Below, in pieces: positions 25,866 to 34,680 of a stretch of DNA of 64,000 bases. Positions within the stretch are counted from its first letter, which is position 1. Every line of letters starts with the position of its first letter. The notes under the pieces were generated by a model. The model did no database searches and was not told the origin of the DNA. It saw only the letters and a program-made list of their open reading frames with translations. The stretch is taken from the NCBI RefSeq assembly GCF_040685555.1, contig NZ_JBFBIK010000012.1, positions 1 to 64,000 of the forward strand, in the 5' to 3' direction. The translations under genes and the position numbers were made by a program. The stretch is from Sphaerisporangium sp040685555. Lineage in GTDB: Bacteria > Actinomycetota > Actinomycetes > Streptosporangiales > Streptosporangiaceae.

Positions 25866-27269
25866 GTGCTTACTCGTGTCCCCTTGTCGCGCACTGCCCA
25901 GCCAGCGCGGATACGAGGAGCGTTCGGCGCTCATCGGGTGTTCGCGGTGGTCGTGGCCCTTGCGGCGGGGCTGCGGGTGGTCACGATGCTGGGGTACCGG
26001 CCGGCGCAGCTCTACTGGTACGACTCGTTCACCTATCTCGATGTGGCGTCGCACTTGCGGCCGTCCCTCGATTTCCATCCGAGCGGATATCCCTTGCTGC
26101 TGTGGCTGCTGCGGCCGTTCCACAGCGTCGCCGTGGTGGTGGGGGTTCAGCACGCCATGGGCCTGGCCGTCGGGGTGATGATCTACGCGGTGCTCCGCCG
26201 CCGGTCGCTATCCGCGTGGGGCGCGTCGCTGGCGGCGGTGCCGTTCCTGTTCGACGCGTCGTTCCTGCGACTGGAGACCGGCGTCCTGTCCGACACCATG
26301 TTCATCTTCCTCATCGTGGCCGCGCTGACGGTCCTGCTGTGGTCGCCCCGCCCCTCGGTCGCGGCCTGCGCCGCCGCCGGAGCCCTGCTCGCGCTCGCCA
26401 CGCTCACCCGTACGATCGCGCTTCCGTTGCTCGTGCTCGCGCTGCTCCACCTGGCCGTACAGCGCGTGGGCCCGCGCCGGCTGGCGGCCGTCGCCGTCGC
26501 GGCGGCCCTGCCGCTCGTCGCGTACGCCGGCTGGAATGCCCAGGTCAACGGGAAGTTCGCGCTGACCGGCGGGGAAGGGGTCGTGCTGTGGGCGCGGACC
26601 ATGACGTTCGCCGACTGCGCCGTGATCAGGCCGCCGCGCGCTGAGGCCGGCCTCTGCCCGAACGGGGCGCACCAGGACGCGGCGTCGGAGTACGTCTGGG
26701 ACGCGGACGCCTCCCTCAACCGGCTGCCCGGCGGCCGTGACCGCAACAACGACCTGGCCCGCTCCTTCGCGCTGCGCGCCATCCTGGCCCAGCCGCTCGA
26801 CTACCTGGCCGACGTGGCCCGCGACACCGCGCTGACCTTCGCCTGGACGCCCGTACGGCACCCCGAGCGGACGACGCCCGCGTTCGGCTTCGCCCGGGGA
26901 CAGTGGGGGCTGCCGGACTACCCCCTCGTCCAGAAGGTGCGCGAGGAGTACGACCCGAGCGTGCGGGGGCTGCGGTCCGTGGACCCGTACGCGGGCTTCC
27001 TCATGGCCTACCAGTACCCGGCGTACCTGCGCGGCCCGGTGATCGCGGCCATCCTGCTGCTGGGTGGGCTCGGCGCGCTGGTCGGGCCGCGCTCGGCGCT
27101 GCTGCCCTGGGGTGTGGCGATGGTCCTGCTCGTGGGCCCGGTGACCGTGCTCGACTTCGACCACCGGTACGTCCTTCCGGTGATCCCCGTGGCCTGCCTG
27201 GCGGGCGCTCTGGGAGTGGCGGATCTGGCCGCCGCCGTACGCCGATTCCGGAGCCGATCCGGCGCGTAG
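25866..27269 (+). CDS. Multi-spanning GT-C glycosyltransferase-like protein
   Basis: 467 residues with about 10-11 membrane segments. After the first segment comes LYWYDSFTYLDVASHLRP, with Asp residues in the first extracellular loop as in GT-C enzymes of the ArnT/PMT class, followed by HPSGYPLLLWLLRPFH. A long extracytoplasmic loop lies at about residues 220-350. The family uses polyprenyl-phosphate sugars; the acceptor is unknown. The GTG start has no clear ribosome site, and TAACGAT lies 11 bases upstream. It is a single gene without neighbours for cell-envelope sugars. Confidence 0.7.
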   Translation: MLTRVPLSRTAQPARIRGAFGAHRVFAVVVALAAGLRVVTMLGYRPAQLYWYDSFTYLDVASHLRPSLDFHPSGYPLLLWLLRPFHSVAVVVGVQHAMGLAVGVMIYAVLRRRSLSAWGASLAAVPFLFDASFLRLETGVLSDTMFIFLIVAALTVLLWSPRPSVAACAAAGALLALATLTRTIALPLLVLALLHLAVQRVGPRRLAAVAVAAALPLVAYAGWNAQVNGKFALTGGEGVVLWARTMTFADCAVIRPPRAEAGLCPNGAHQDAASEYVWDADASLNRLPGGRDRNNDLARSFALRAILAQPLDYLADVARDTALTFAWTPVRHPERTTPAFGFARGQWGLPDYPLVQKVREEYDPSVRGLRSVDPYAGFLMAYQYPAYLRGPVIAAILLLGGLGALVGPRSALLPWGVAMVLLVGPVTVLDFDHRYVLPVIPVACLAGALGVADLAAAVRRFRSRSGA

Positions 27270-27328
27270 CCGGGGCCTTACGCGGTGGCTATTTAGTGGT
27301 GAATGCCACGTTCGCCCCGGTTGTTAGG

Positions 27329-27370
27329 GGTTACTCGCGGGTAGCATAAGAGGTAGGTTACTGACGAGTA
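27329..27370 (+). promoter_or_regulatory. Repeated operator-like motif before fadE5
   Basis: Two related 15-mers, GGTTACTCGCGGGTA at 27329-27343 and GGTTACTGACGAGTA at 27356-27370, lie 27 bases apart and 43 bases before the fadE5 ATG. Each has imperfect dyad symmetry (TACT-N4-RGTA). They surround TAGCAT, a possible -10. The arrangement suggests a repressor site, for example a TetR-type acyl-CoA sensor. Confidence 0.5.
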
Positions 27371-27412
27371 CGGTTCTGAAGCCACCCGCCTGGTTCAAGG
27401 AGACCCGCAGCC

Positions 27413-29236
27413 ATGGGCCATTACAAGAGCAACGTCCGCGACCTGGAGTTCAACCTCTTCGAGGTGTTCGGCCGCCGCGAGATCCTGGGAACCGGGCGTT
27501 TCGCCGAGTTGGACGAGGACACCGTGCGAAGCGTCCTTGACGAGATGAACCGTCTCGCGACGGGCGTGCTCGCCGACTCCTTCGAAGAGGGCGACCGCAC
27601 CCCGCCGGTCTTCGACCCCGCCACCAACACGGTGACGATGCCGCCCAAGTTCAGGAAGTCCTTCGAGACCTTCAGGGACGCGGGCTGGACCAACCTCGAC
27701 CTTCCCGAGGAGCTCGGCGGCCCCGGCCTGCCGCGCAGCGTGACCTGGGCGATGGCCGAGATGATCCTTGGTTCCAACCCCGCCATCTGGATGTACTCGA
27801 GCGGCCCCGCCTTCTCGCACGTGCTGCATGTGATCGGCACCGAGGAGCAGAAGCGGTTCGCCCAGCTCGCCATCGAGCAGCAGTGGGGCGCCACGATGGT
27901 CCTCACCGAGCCCGACGCCGGTTCGGACGTGGGCGCCGGCCGCACGAAGGCGATCGAGCAGCCCGACGGCACCTGGCACATCGAGGGCGTCAAGCGCTTC
28001 ATCACCAGCGCCGAGCACGACATGGCCGGCAACATCTTCCACCTGGTGCTCGCCCGCCCCGAAGGCGCCGGTCCCGGCACCAAGGGCCTGTCGATGTTCC
28101 TCGTGCCGAAGTACCAGGTGGACCTCGAAACCGGCGAGACCGGCGAGCGCAACGGCGTCTACGTGACCAACGTCGAGCACAAGATGGGCCTCAAGGCCTC
28201 CACGACCTGCGAGCTGACCTTCGGCGAGAAGCACCCCGCCGTGGGCACGCTCATCGGCGGAGTACACGAGGGCATCAAGCAGATGTTCATGATCATCGAG
28301 CACGCCCGCATGATGGTCGGCACCAAGGCGATCGCCACCCTGTCCACCGGCTACCTCAACGCGCTGGCGTACGCCAAGGAGCGCAAGCAGGGCGCCGACC
28401 TGACCCAGATGGCCGACAAGTCCGCACCGCGCGTGACCATCACCCACCACCCGGACGTACGCCGCGAGCTCATGCTCCAGAAGTCGTACGCCGAGGGCAT
28501 GCGCGCGCTGGTCCTCTACACGGCGACCTTCCAGGACACGGTGCAGATCGCCGAGTTCGACGGCGCCAGGGACACGGCCGCCGAGGCGATGAACGACCTG
28601 CTGCTCCCGCTGGTCAAGGGCGTCGGCTCCGAGCGGTCGTATGAGATGCTGGCCCGCTCCCTGCAGACGCTGGGCGGCTCAGGCTACCTCCAGGACTATC
28701 CGATCGAGCAGTACATCAGGGACGCCAAGATCGACTCGCTCTACGAGGGCACCACGGCGATCCAGGGCCAGGACCTGTTCTTCCGCAAGGTCCTGCGCAA
28801 CCAGGGCGCCGCGCTCGGTTCCCTGCTCGCCGAGGTCAAGGCCTTCGCCGCCTCCGAGGCCGGCAACGGCAGGCTCAAGGAGGAGCGCAAGCTGCTCGAC
28901 GAGGCCGCCGACGAGATCAAGGCGATGGCCGACACCATGGCCGGATGGGCGATCGGGTCCCTGGAGAACCCGAAGGAGGTCTACAAGGTCGGCCTCAACA
29001 CCACCAGGTTCCTGCTCGGCCTCGGCGACCTCGTGATCAGCTGGCTGCTGCTCCGCCAGGCCGAGGTGGCGCTCAAGGCCCTCGGCGGGTCCGACCACGA
29101 CAAGGCGTTCTACACGGGCAAGGTGGCCGCGGCCTCCTTCTTCGCCTCGACCGTCCTGCCGCGCCTCGCCGCCGAGCGCCGCACCCTGACCACGACCGAC
29201 CAGACCCTGATGGACCTCCCCGAGGACGCGTTCTGA
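27413..29236 (+). CDS. fadE5: Acyl-CoA dehydrogenase, FadE5 type
   Basis: FAD-dependent dehydrogenase introducing the 2,3-double bond of acyl-CoA in beta-oxidation. 607 residues, close to mycobacterial FadE5 (611), with which it shares long runs such as MVLTEPDAGSDVGAGRTKA, GVKRFITS, ARMMVGTKAIATLSTGYLNA and TITHHPDVRR. The catalytic base is Glu445 in DSLYEGTTAIQ, the position expected for FadE5. The extra C-terminal domain (about 460-607) typical of this subgroup is present. AAGGAG lies 10 bases before ATG. A strong terminator follows, so it is monocistronic. FadE5 has broad chain-length specificity in mycobacteria; the same is likely here. Confidence 0.93.
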   Translation: MGHYKSNVRDLEFNLFEVFGRREILGTGRFAELDEDTVRSVLDEMNRLATGVLADSFEEGDRTPPVFDPATNTVTMPPKFRKSFETFRDAGWTNLDLPEELGGPGLPRSVTWAMAEMILGSNPAIWMYSSGPAFSHVLHVIGTEEQKRFAQLAIEQQWGATMVLTEPDAGSDVGAGRTKAIEQPDGTWHIEGVKRFITSAEHDMAGNIFHLVLARPEGAGPGTKGLSMFLVPKYQVDLETGETGERNGVYVTNVEHKMGLKASTTCELTFGEKHPAVGTLIGGVHEGIKQMFMIIEHARMMVGTKAIATLSTGYLNALAYAKERKQGADLTQMADKSAPRVTITHHPDVRRELMLQKSYAEGMRALVLYTATFQDTVQIAEFDGARDTAAEAMNDLLLPLVKGVGSERSYEMLARSLQTLGGSGYLQDYPIEQYIRDAKIDSLYEGTTAIQGQDLFFRKVLRNQGAALGSLLAEVKAFAASEAGNGRLKEERKLLDEAADEIKAMADTMAGWAIGSLENPKEVYKVGLNTTRFLLGLGDLVISWLLLRQAEVALKALGGSDHDKAFYTGKVAAASFFASTVLPRLAAERRTLTTTDQTLMDLPEDAF

Positions 29237-29265
29237 CGCCCCACGGGTAGCGATCACGTTCGACG

Positions 29266-29300
29266 AAAGGGGAGGGAGGCCGGTCGGCTCCCTCCCCTTT
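29266..29300 (+). terminator. fadE5 terminator
   Basis: Perfect 13-bp stem: AAAGGGGAGGGAG at 29266-29278 pairs with CTCCCTCCCCTTT at 29288-29300, loop of 9 bases, 30 bases after the fadE5 stop. Confidence 0.85.
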
Positions 29301-29309
29301 CACGGACGG

Positions 29310-29525
29310 CGTCCTGCCGCGTACGGGCGGACGATCGCCGACTGGAACCCGCTCAGCGCCCTGACCACGGCGAACCGTGTGCTCTTCGGCAACCCGGGCG
29401 CCCCCGGGCCGGACGCCGCGTGGCCGCTCCGGCATTCCGTCGCGGTCGCGTTCGGCTGGTCGATCGCACTGATCGCCGTCTTCCTGCCCCTGGCGGTACG
29501 CCGCTACCGCGCGCTGGCCCGATAA
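29310..29525 (+). pseudogene. C-terminal relic of a DrrB-like ABC-2 permease
   Basis: About 70 codons without a start, ending in TAA. The frame encodes the typical end of drug-efflux ABC-2 permeases: IADWNPLSALTTANRVLFGN followed by a last membrane segment (VAFGWSIALIAVFLPLAV) and RRYRALAR. The first 170-200 residues and the partner ATPase are missing. It begins directly after the fadE5 terminator, so it is not expected to be transcribed. Confidence 0.75.
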
Positions 29526-29606
29526 ATCGGTAGTGTGAGCGCTCGCGGCTGGGTATTACCCTGCCGCGAGCCGCTCTTTACCTGAACATCGAGCCCGGAG
29601 GTCTGC

Positions 29607-29828
29607 ATGGGGGTAGGGGTCAGCATCTTCTTCCTGACCATCGGGGCGATTCTGAAGTTCGCGATCGCACCCGACGTGCTCGGCGACAGCGTCCACATCG
29701 ACGTCATCGGTGTGATCTTCATGATCGTCGGTGCCGTGGGACTGCTGCTCAGCTTCTTCCTGATGTCCCGGCGTGGCCAGACCTCCGACAACGAGCTCCA
29801 GCACCGCGAGAACCCTCCAAGCGTCTGA
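29607..29828 (+). CDS. Small DUF6458-like membrane protein
   Basis: 73 residues with two membrane segments around a short loop (FLTIGAILKFAIA and VIGVIFMIVGAVGLLLSFFL) and a charged tail. This matches a small actinobacterial family of unknown function (DUF6458-type). The ribosome site GGAGG lies 5-6 bases before ATG. Convergent with the Dabb gene, 9 bases apart. Confidence 0.75.
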   Translation: MGVGVSIFFLTIGAILKFAIAPDVLGDSVHIDVIGVIFMIVGAVGLLLSFFLMSRRGQTSDNELQHRENPPSV

Positions 29829-29837
29829 GCCGATCGC

Positions 29838-30131
29838 TCAGATCTCGTACTGCACCGAGGCCCGGTTGGCGAGGATCGGCCTGATGGCGTCGGCGATCAG
29901 GGCACGGTGCACCGGGTGGTCGCGGTAGACGAGGTAGTCCTCCACCGAGTCGAAATCGGCCACTACGGCGAACTCGTAGTTGCCGGGGTTGATGCCCACA
30001 TCGCTGCCGATGTCGTAGCGGCGGATCTCGGGGATCACCCCCGGTAGCTCCCTGAGGCCGGCCTCCATGGAGGCCTTCTGCTCCTCCGTGGCCCCCGCGA
30101 CCCAGGTGAACAGCACAACGTGCCGGAACAT
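29838..30131 (-). CDS. Dabb (stress-responsive alpha/beta barrel) protein
   Basis: 97 residues forming one dimeric alpha/beta-barrel domain: MFRHVVLFTWVAGATEEQ, the central YEFAVVADFDSVEDYLVYRDHPVH and a short end. The His of the first strand and HPVH are family features. Dabb proteins include small cyclases and stress proteins; the role here is unknown. AAGGAGAG lies upstream of ATG. Monocistronic. Confidence 0.85.
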   Translation of the reverse strand: MFRHVVLFTWVAGATEEQKASMEAGLRELPGVIPEIRRYDIGSDVGINPGNYEFAVVADFDSVEDYLVYRDHPVHRALIADAIRPILANRASVQYEI

Positions 30132-30341
30132 GATCTCTCCTTAACTCGCCCGAGCCGCCAGCGTACGCCCCCACCCCCGTACCCGTCGTCCGGGTGGTTC
30201 ACGGCTCGGCGTCGATCTGTAGCCCGCTCCAACAAGCCACCTCAGCTCATTACAGGCCGGCAACTTCGGCGTATCTCCGCGCGCTGGGCACCCGCGCCAC
30301 CCGCGCAGCCGGTGACCCCGACAGGTGAAACTCAGAAAGGC

Positions 30342-30551
30342 TCAGGCGAGGTCGAACTCCCCCTGTTTGACGCCGCCGACGAAAGCCTTCCACTCGTCAG
30401 GGGTGAACAGGGTGACCCCTGCCTGAGGCCGCTTGGAGTTCCGCACCGCCACAGCCCCACCATCCAAGATCGCCACCTCAACGCAGTTGTTGTTGGTACC
30501 ACTAAGGGTGCTCTTGCGCCAGACAACGTGAGATAGACCAGGTTGACTCAT
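30342..30551 (-). CDS. DUF397 protein (first copy)
   Basis: 69 residues with the DUF397 pattern: VVWRKSTLSGTNNNCVEVA, an AVRNSKRP turn and TPDEWKAFVGGVKQGEFDL. DUF397 proteins are encoded next to XRE/DUF5753 regulators throughout filamentous actinomycetes and are thought to work with them, often near anti-sigma-like ATPases. The ATG at 30551 follows GGAGGG; the ATG just before it is too close to that site. It lies 24 bases downstream of the XRE gene, same strand. Confidence 0.9.
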   Translation of the reverse strand: MSQPGLSHVVWRKSTLSGTNNNCVEVAILDGGAVAVRNSKRPQAGVTLFTPDEWKAFVGGVKQGEFDLA

Positions 30552-30575
30552 CATGTCCCTCCTCGCGTGCATCGC

Positions 30576-31433
30576 CTACAGATTGTTGACCACTTGCTCG
30601 ATGAGCGCCAGGGAGTCGGGCACTGAGAGCGCGGACGCACGAAGATGATCAAACACGACGTTATATTGACGTACCTCTTCGTCTTCCTCCATATAGAGCC
30701 CACTTGTGAGGTTTTCCACCAACACAACATCCAAATCGGAAATTTCGGAGAACTCCAAAATCGTGAACGCTCCGTCGACAGCCGAGTATGCGCCGCCCCC
30801 GAAGGGCAACACCTGAACTGTCACGTTCTCCAGACGGGCCGCTTCCACCAGCGCGTGTAGTTGAGCGCGCATCGTCTCCCGCCCACCAAAGTGGCGATGC
30901 AAAGCCGCTTCGTCCACGATCGCCCACAAGTGAAGTGGGCTGGCGCCGTACAAGACCTGCTGGCGCTTGATGCGTACATCGACGAGTTGTTCGATGTCCT
31001 GCCTTCCGCAGGAAGCGGGAAGGGCGTCCATGATGGCCCTGGCGTAGTCAGCCGTCTGGAGCAGGCCGGGAATCAGGATGATCTCGAAGTTCCGTACCGC
31101 CGCAGCATCGGCCTCCAGGCTGATGAAGTCGAGGTAGGCCCATGACAGCACGTCGCCGTACCCTCGCCACCAGCCTCGTTTGTGCGAGTCCCGCGCGAGA
31201 TCGACCAGAGTTTCCCTGATCCGCTCATCTACTACGCCATATACGTCCAAGATTACGCGGATATCGCGACTGGGTATCCTCACCCGACCGTTCTCGATCT
31301 TGCTAAGTGAAGAGACGCTCCGTTCCATCAAGGCGCCAGCCTCTTCGAGCGTTAGGCTCCTTTCTTCACGAAATCGCCGCAATGTCCTACCAAGGCGACG
31401 CGAGCGAACTGTCGGAATAGATGCGTTCGCCAT
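30576..31433 (-). CDS. XRE regulator with DUF5753 domain (first copy)
   Basis: 285 residues. N-terminal helix-turn-helix (about 12-70) with LTLEEAGALMERSVSSLSKIENGR, then the DUF5753 domain (about 100-280) with RNFEIILIPGLLQTADYARA and FDHLRASALS. It is a DNA-binding regulator of the WhiJ/BldB-associated kind. The ATG at 31433 follows AAAGGTGG. It is downstream of a perfect 22-bp palindrome (31508-31529), a likely autoregulatory site, and upstream of the DUF397 gene with which it forms a pair. Same architecture as the regulator at 49672-50511. Confidence 0.9.
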   Translation of the reverse strand: MANASIPTVRSRRLGRTLRRFREERSLTLEEAGALMERSVSSLSKIENGRVRIPSRDIRVILDVYGVVDERIRETLVDLARDSHKRGWWRGYGDVLSWAYLDFISLEADAAAVRNFEIILIPGLLQTADYARAIMDALPASCGRQDIEQLVDVRIKRQQVLYGASPLHLWAIVDEAALHRHFGGRETMRAQLHALVEAARLENVTVQVLPFGGGAYSAVDGAFTILEFSEISDLDVVLVENLTSGLYMEEDEEVRQYNVVFDHLRASALSVPDSLALIEQVVNNL

Positions 31434-31507
31434 CACACACCCACCTTTCAGAGCATGCCACCGGCTCAGTTTGGCGCAGAGACGCACCCACCGTTAACGG
31501 TTTCAGG

Positions 31508-31529
31508 TCAGCAGAAATTTTTCTGCTGA
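31508..31529. promoter_or_regulatory. Perfect 22-bp palindrome upstream of XRE gene
   Basis: TCAGCAGAAA at 31508-31517, TT, then the exact complement TTTCTGCTGA at 31520-31529. It lies between the divergent XRE gene and a small hypothetical gene, 75 bases from the XRE start. Strong candidate for the regulator's own operator. Confidence 0.6.
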
Positions 31530-31663
31530 ATGGGTTGCGCCCTCCGAACGAGCACTCCATCCTGATGTCGACACACACGGACAGTGGCCAATAGAGCACA
31601 GAAAGTGCGCACCGAGGGGCCGTCCCGGTGCATCGGCGTTCTCTGGAGCGGGAGTGGCATCAG

Positions 31664-31945
31664 ATGGGGCTAGCGAACGGAATGGAAGTCAACTACCTGG
31701 AAGCTCTGGCGATGCGGTTGGGCAGGGAGGGCTGGTACGCGCGGCTCCGAACGCCGCCTGATGGGCGGCCGAGCCTTCACGTGATCAATCCGGAGATGCC
31801 GGCGCTGGAGGACCAGGTCAACGTCCAGTGCCACGAGGAGCAGGCGTGGTTCTGCTTCAGCTGGGCTGACCGCATCGCACCGGTTCACGATCTCGACAGC
31901 GTGGCCGCCCGGATCACGGGCGTCCTCGCCGTGCGTCACGGCTGA
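31664..31945 (+). CDS. Small hypothetical protein beside the HATPase
   Basis: 93 residues: MGLANGMEVNYLEALAMRLG, a short beta-rich middle (LHVINPEMP, VQCHEEQAWFCFSW) and VAARITGVLAVRHG. I do not recognise a named family; similar small proteins are common next to DUF397/XRE loci. The ATG at 31664 has GGGAG nine bases upstream. Eleven bases separate it from the HATPase gene, so they are probably cotranscribed. Confidence 0.6.
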   Translation: MGLANGMEVNYLEALAMRLGREGWYARLRTPPDGRPSLHVINPEMPALEDQVNVQCHEEQAWFCFSWADRIAPVHDLDSVAARITGVLAVRHG

Positions 31946-31956
31946 GGGCGGACGCG

Positions 31957-32430
31957 TTGTCCGAGGCCATCGACACGGCAGGCTCACGCGCGAGAAACAC
32001 CGCGCCGATCGATCCGGAGAAGTCACCCGGTCGGGTGATCGCCGGACGGTGCTCCTGGCGGCTGGACGACCGCGAGATGCCGGTACGAGCCGCCCGCAAG
32101 CTCACCGCCGAGATGCTCAGATCCTGGACAGTAGGAGGCGAGGCGGAGGACGCGGCGTTGCTGATCGTTTCGGAACTGGTGAGCAACGCCCTCCGGTACG
32201 CGTCACCTCCCATCGAACTGGCGCTCACGCTCATCCCCGGCGGGGCACCGGGATCCCGGGAAGTGCTGATCGAGGTCATGGACGCCGACCCCCGGCTGCC
32301 CGCGAAGAGGAGTCCCGGCGAGTCCGGTGGCTTCGGACTGCCTCTCGTGGAATCGCTGGCCAAGATCAGCTTCACTACATGCGGCTCGGGCAAAACCGTA
32401 CGCGCCCTGCTCATCACCTGGGATGGATGA
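31957..32430 (+). CDS. Anti-sigma-like HATPase (first module)
   Basis: 157 residues with a HATPase_c_2 (RsbW-like) domain: the N-box ALLIVSELVSNALRYA, EVMDADPRLP as the G1 equivalent, and GGFGLPLVESLA. In this family the protein binds ATP and sequesters a sigma factor or interacts with an anti-anti-sigma factor. The only start fitting the frame is TTG at 31957, with GAGGGCGG upstream. Stops 21 bases before the convergent C39 exporter gene. Part of the XRE/DUF397/HATPase module. Confidence 0.8.
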   Translation: MSEAIDTAGSRARNTAPIDPEKSPGRVIAGRCSWRLDDREMPVRAARKLTAEMLRSWTVGGEAEDAALLIVSELVSNALRYASPPIELALTLIPGGAPGSREVLIEVMDADPRLPAKRSPGESGGFGLPLVESLAKISFTTCGSGKTVRALLITWDG

Positions 32431-32451
32431 GGGCCTCCGTGCGGATCACGC

Positions 32452-34680
32452 TCATCGCGACCCCGGCCAGGCTCCTGAATCGCTCGGGTCGCGCGGGGCC
32501 GGCCGGTACATCGGGATGGTCATGGTGGCCGCCTCGGGCCTCGCGGTGCCGTCGGTCTGGGCGGCGACCAGGGCGGCATATCGGCCGGGGTAGGAGAGGA
32601 GCTGCTCGTGGCTGCCGCATTCGACGACGTGACCACCGTCGACGACCAGGATGAGGTCGGCGTCGCGGATGGTGCTCAGCCGGTGGGCGATGACGATCCT
32701 GGTCTGCGTGAGCTGGGCGAGGTGGCTCTCGATCGCCGCCTCGCTCTCGCTGTCGAGGTTGCTGGTGGCCTCGTCCAGCAGCAGGATCTTGGGCCGGGAG
32801 AGCAGGGCGCGAGCGAGTGCCAGCCGTTGCTTCTGGCCGCCCGACAGGCCGACACCTTCGGTGAGCATGGTCTCGTACCCCATCGGCATCTGCCTGATCT
32901 CGTCGTCCAGGCGCGCGATCCGCGCCGCCTCGACCACGCGGGCGAAGGGGGCCTCAGGGTCGTTGAGTGCGATGTTCTCCCTGATGGTGCCGGTGAAGAG
33001 CGACGGGTCCTGGGTGACCACGCCGAACTGCCGCCGCAGGGTACGGAGGTTCAGCTCGCTCACCGGCACCCCGTCGTACCGGATCTCGCCCGTGGTGGGC
33101 GTGTGCAGGGCCAGCAGCAACCGGGCGAGGGTGCTCTTGCCTGACCCGGACGGACCGACCAGGGCCACCTTCTGGCCAGGCAGGATCCTCAGTGAGATGT
33201 CCTGGAGCGTCCACGGTGACCTCGGGTCGTATCGGAAGCCGACGTTCCGCAGCTCGACGGCGCCGCGCAGGCGCAGGACCTCGATGCCGTCGGACGGTTC
33301 CGGGTCGGAGGTGAGGATGTCGGAGAGCCGGTCGAAGTGGGCGCCGGCCTGCTGGAGGCTCTGCAGGCTGGACATCAGCGACGAAAGCGGCGTGAGCGCG
33401 GCGATGGCGATGGCGTTGAGTGCGAGCAGCGAGCCCAGGGTCAGTTCGCCGTCGAGGACCCGCCAGGCTCCGACCCACAGCAGGCCGAGCGGGGCGAGTA
33501 CGCGGATGGCGCCGAGCGCCGCTTCCAACAGACCCTGGGTGATCCCGCCGCGTATGTCCGCGTTGAGCTGGGTGGTGAAGTTCTTGGACCACTGTTCCAT
33601 CGCCTGCCGCTCGGCCCCGGACGCCTTCAGGGTCTCGATGCCGCTGATGGCCTGGATCAGGTGGCTCTGCGTAGCGGAGTACGCGATCAGCTCCTGCTGG
33701 GCGAGGTGGTTGACCCGGCGGGTGGTCGCCAGCAGGAGGACGATCTGCAGGAGGGCGATACCGACGAGGCACACCCCGAACAGCGGATCGCGGGCGAAGA
33801 CCACGATCAGGTAGATGACGGCGAGAGGGCCGTCGAGAAGCGCCGACAGGATCTGGCCGGTGAGCATTTCCCTGAGCACGGCGACACTGCTCGCCCTGGT
33901 GACCAGGTCTCCGGTCCCCCGTAACGCGAAGTAGCGGTACGGGAGGGCGATCAGATGGGAGACCACGCCGCGGGTCAGCTCGGCGTCGGCACTCGCCCTG
34001 ACCGACACCAGCAGGACCGACCGCAGCGCGCCGACCACGAACTGCGTCGCCGTGGCGAGCAGCAGCCCCGCGCCGATCAGGGTGAGGAACGTGTCTGCGC
34101 CAAGGGGCAGCACCCGGTCCACCAGGACCTCGGAGAAGAGCGGCAGCGCCAGCCCGAGCACCTGGAGGAGCAGCGAGGCGAACAGGACCTGTGCCAGCAG
34201 GCCGCGTCTGCGCATGAGGAGGGTCTTCAGGAACTCGCGCCGCCAGGTGCTCGCCGCGCTGGAACGTCCCCGGCGGAACGTCGGGCCAGGCTCGAAGGCC
34301 AGCAGTACGCCGGTGAACCCCTCGTTGAACTCCTCGGCCGTGAGCCTGCGCCGCCCGCGTGCGGGATCGACGATGTCCACGCGGTCGGGTGCCCAGTGCT
34401 CGACGACCACGAAGTGGTTGAACTGCCAGTGGACGACGGCGGGCATGGGGATGCGGTCGAGGTCATCGGGTTCCAGCGAGAAGGCCTTGGCGTTGAGCCC
34501 TGACTCACGGGCACCCGCCACGATGGCGAGCGCGGTGAGCCCGTCCCTGCCCACCTGGAGCCGGTCGGTGAGCTCGTGGAGCGAGAGGCGGTGCCCGTGG
34601 AACGACAGCACCATGGCCAGGCTCGCCGCTCCGCATTCGGAGATCGCGTTCTGCAGGATGACCGGCACACGCTTCCTCAT
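32452..34680 (-). CDS. Peptidase-C39 ABC exporter
   Basis: 742-residue exporter that cleaves a double-glycine leader and exports the peptide. C39 peptidase domain (1-130): Gln10, Cys16 (NAISECGAASLAMV), His89 (NHFVVVE) and Asp105 (IVDPARG), all catalytic residues present. Then a six-segment membrane domain (about 160-440) and an ATPase (about 470-710) with GPSGSGKST, LSGGQKQRLALARALL and LLLDEATSNLD. The ATG at 34680 is chosen because C39 begins at once. It follows the fusion-protein gene on the same strand. No obvious precursor peptide gene is next to it. Confidence 0.9.
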   Translation of the reverse strand: MRKRVPVILQNAISECGAASLAMVLSFHGHRLSLHELTDRLQVGRDGLTALAIVAGARESGLNAKAFSLEPDDLDRIPMPAVVHWQFNHFVVVEHWAPDRVDIVDPARGRRRLTAEEFNEGFTGVLLAFEPGPTFRRGRSSAASTWRREFLKTLLMRRRGLLAQVLFASLLLQVLGLALPLFSEVLVDRVLPLGADTFLTLIGAGLLLATATQFVVGALRSVLLVSVRASADAELTRGVVSHLIALPYRYFALRGTGDLVTRASSVAVLREMLTGQILSALLDGPLAVIYLIVVFARDPLFGVCLVGIALLQIVLLLATTRRVNHLAQQELIAYSATQSHLIQAISGIETLKASGAERQAMEQWSKNFTTQLNADIRGGITQGLLEAALGAIRVLAPLGLLWVGAWRVLDGELTLGSLLALNAIAIAALTPLSSLMSSLQSLQQAGAHFDRLSDILTSDPEPSDGIEVLRLRGAVELRNVGFRYDPRSPWTLQDISLRILPGQKVALVGPSGSGKSTLARLLLALHTPTTGEIRYDGVPVSELNLRTLRRQFGVVTQDPSLFTGTIRENIALNDPEAPFARVVEAARIARLDDEIRQMPMGYETMLTEGVGLSGGQKQRLALARALLSRPKILLLDEATSNLDSESEAAIESHLAQLTQTRIVIAHRLSTIRDADLILVVDGGHVVECGSHEQLLSYPGRYAALVAAQTDGTARPEAATMTIPMYRPAPRDPSDSGAWPGSR

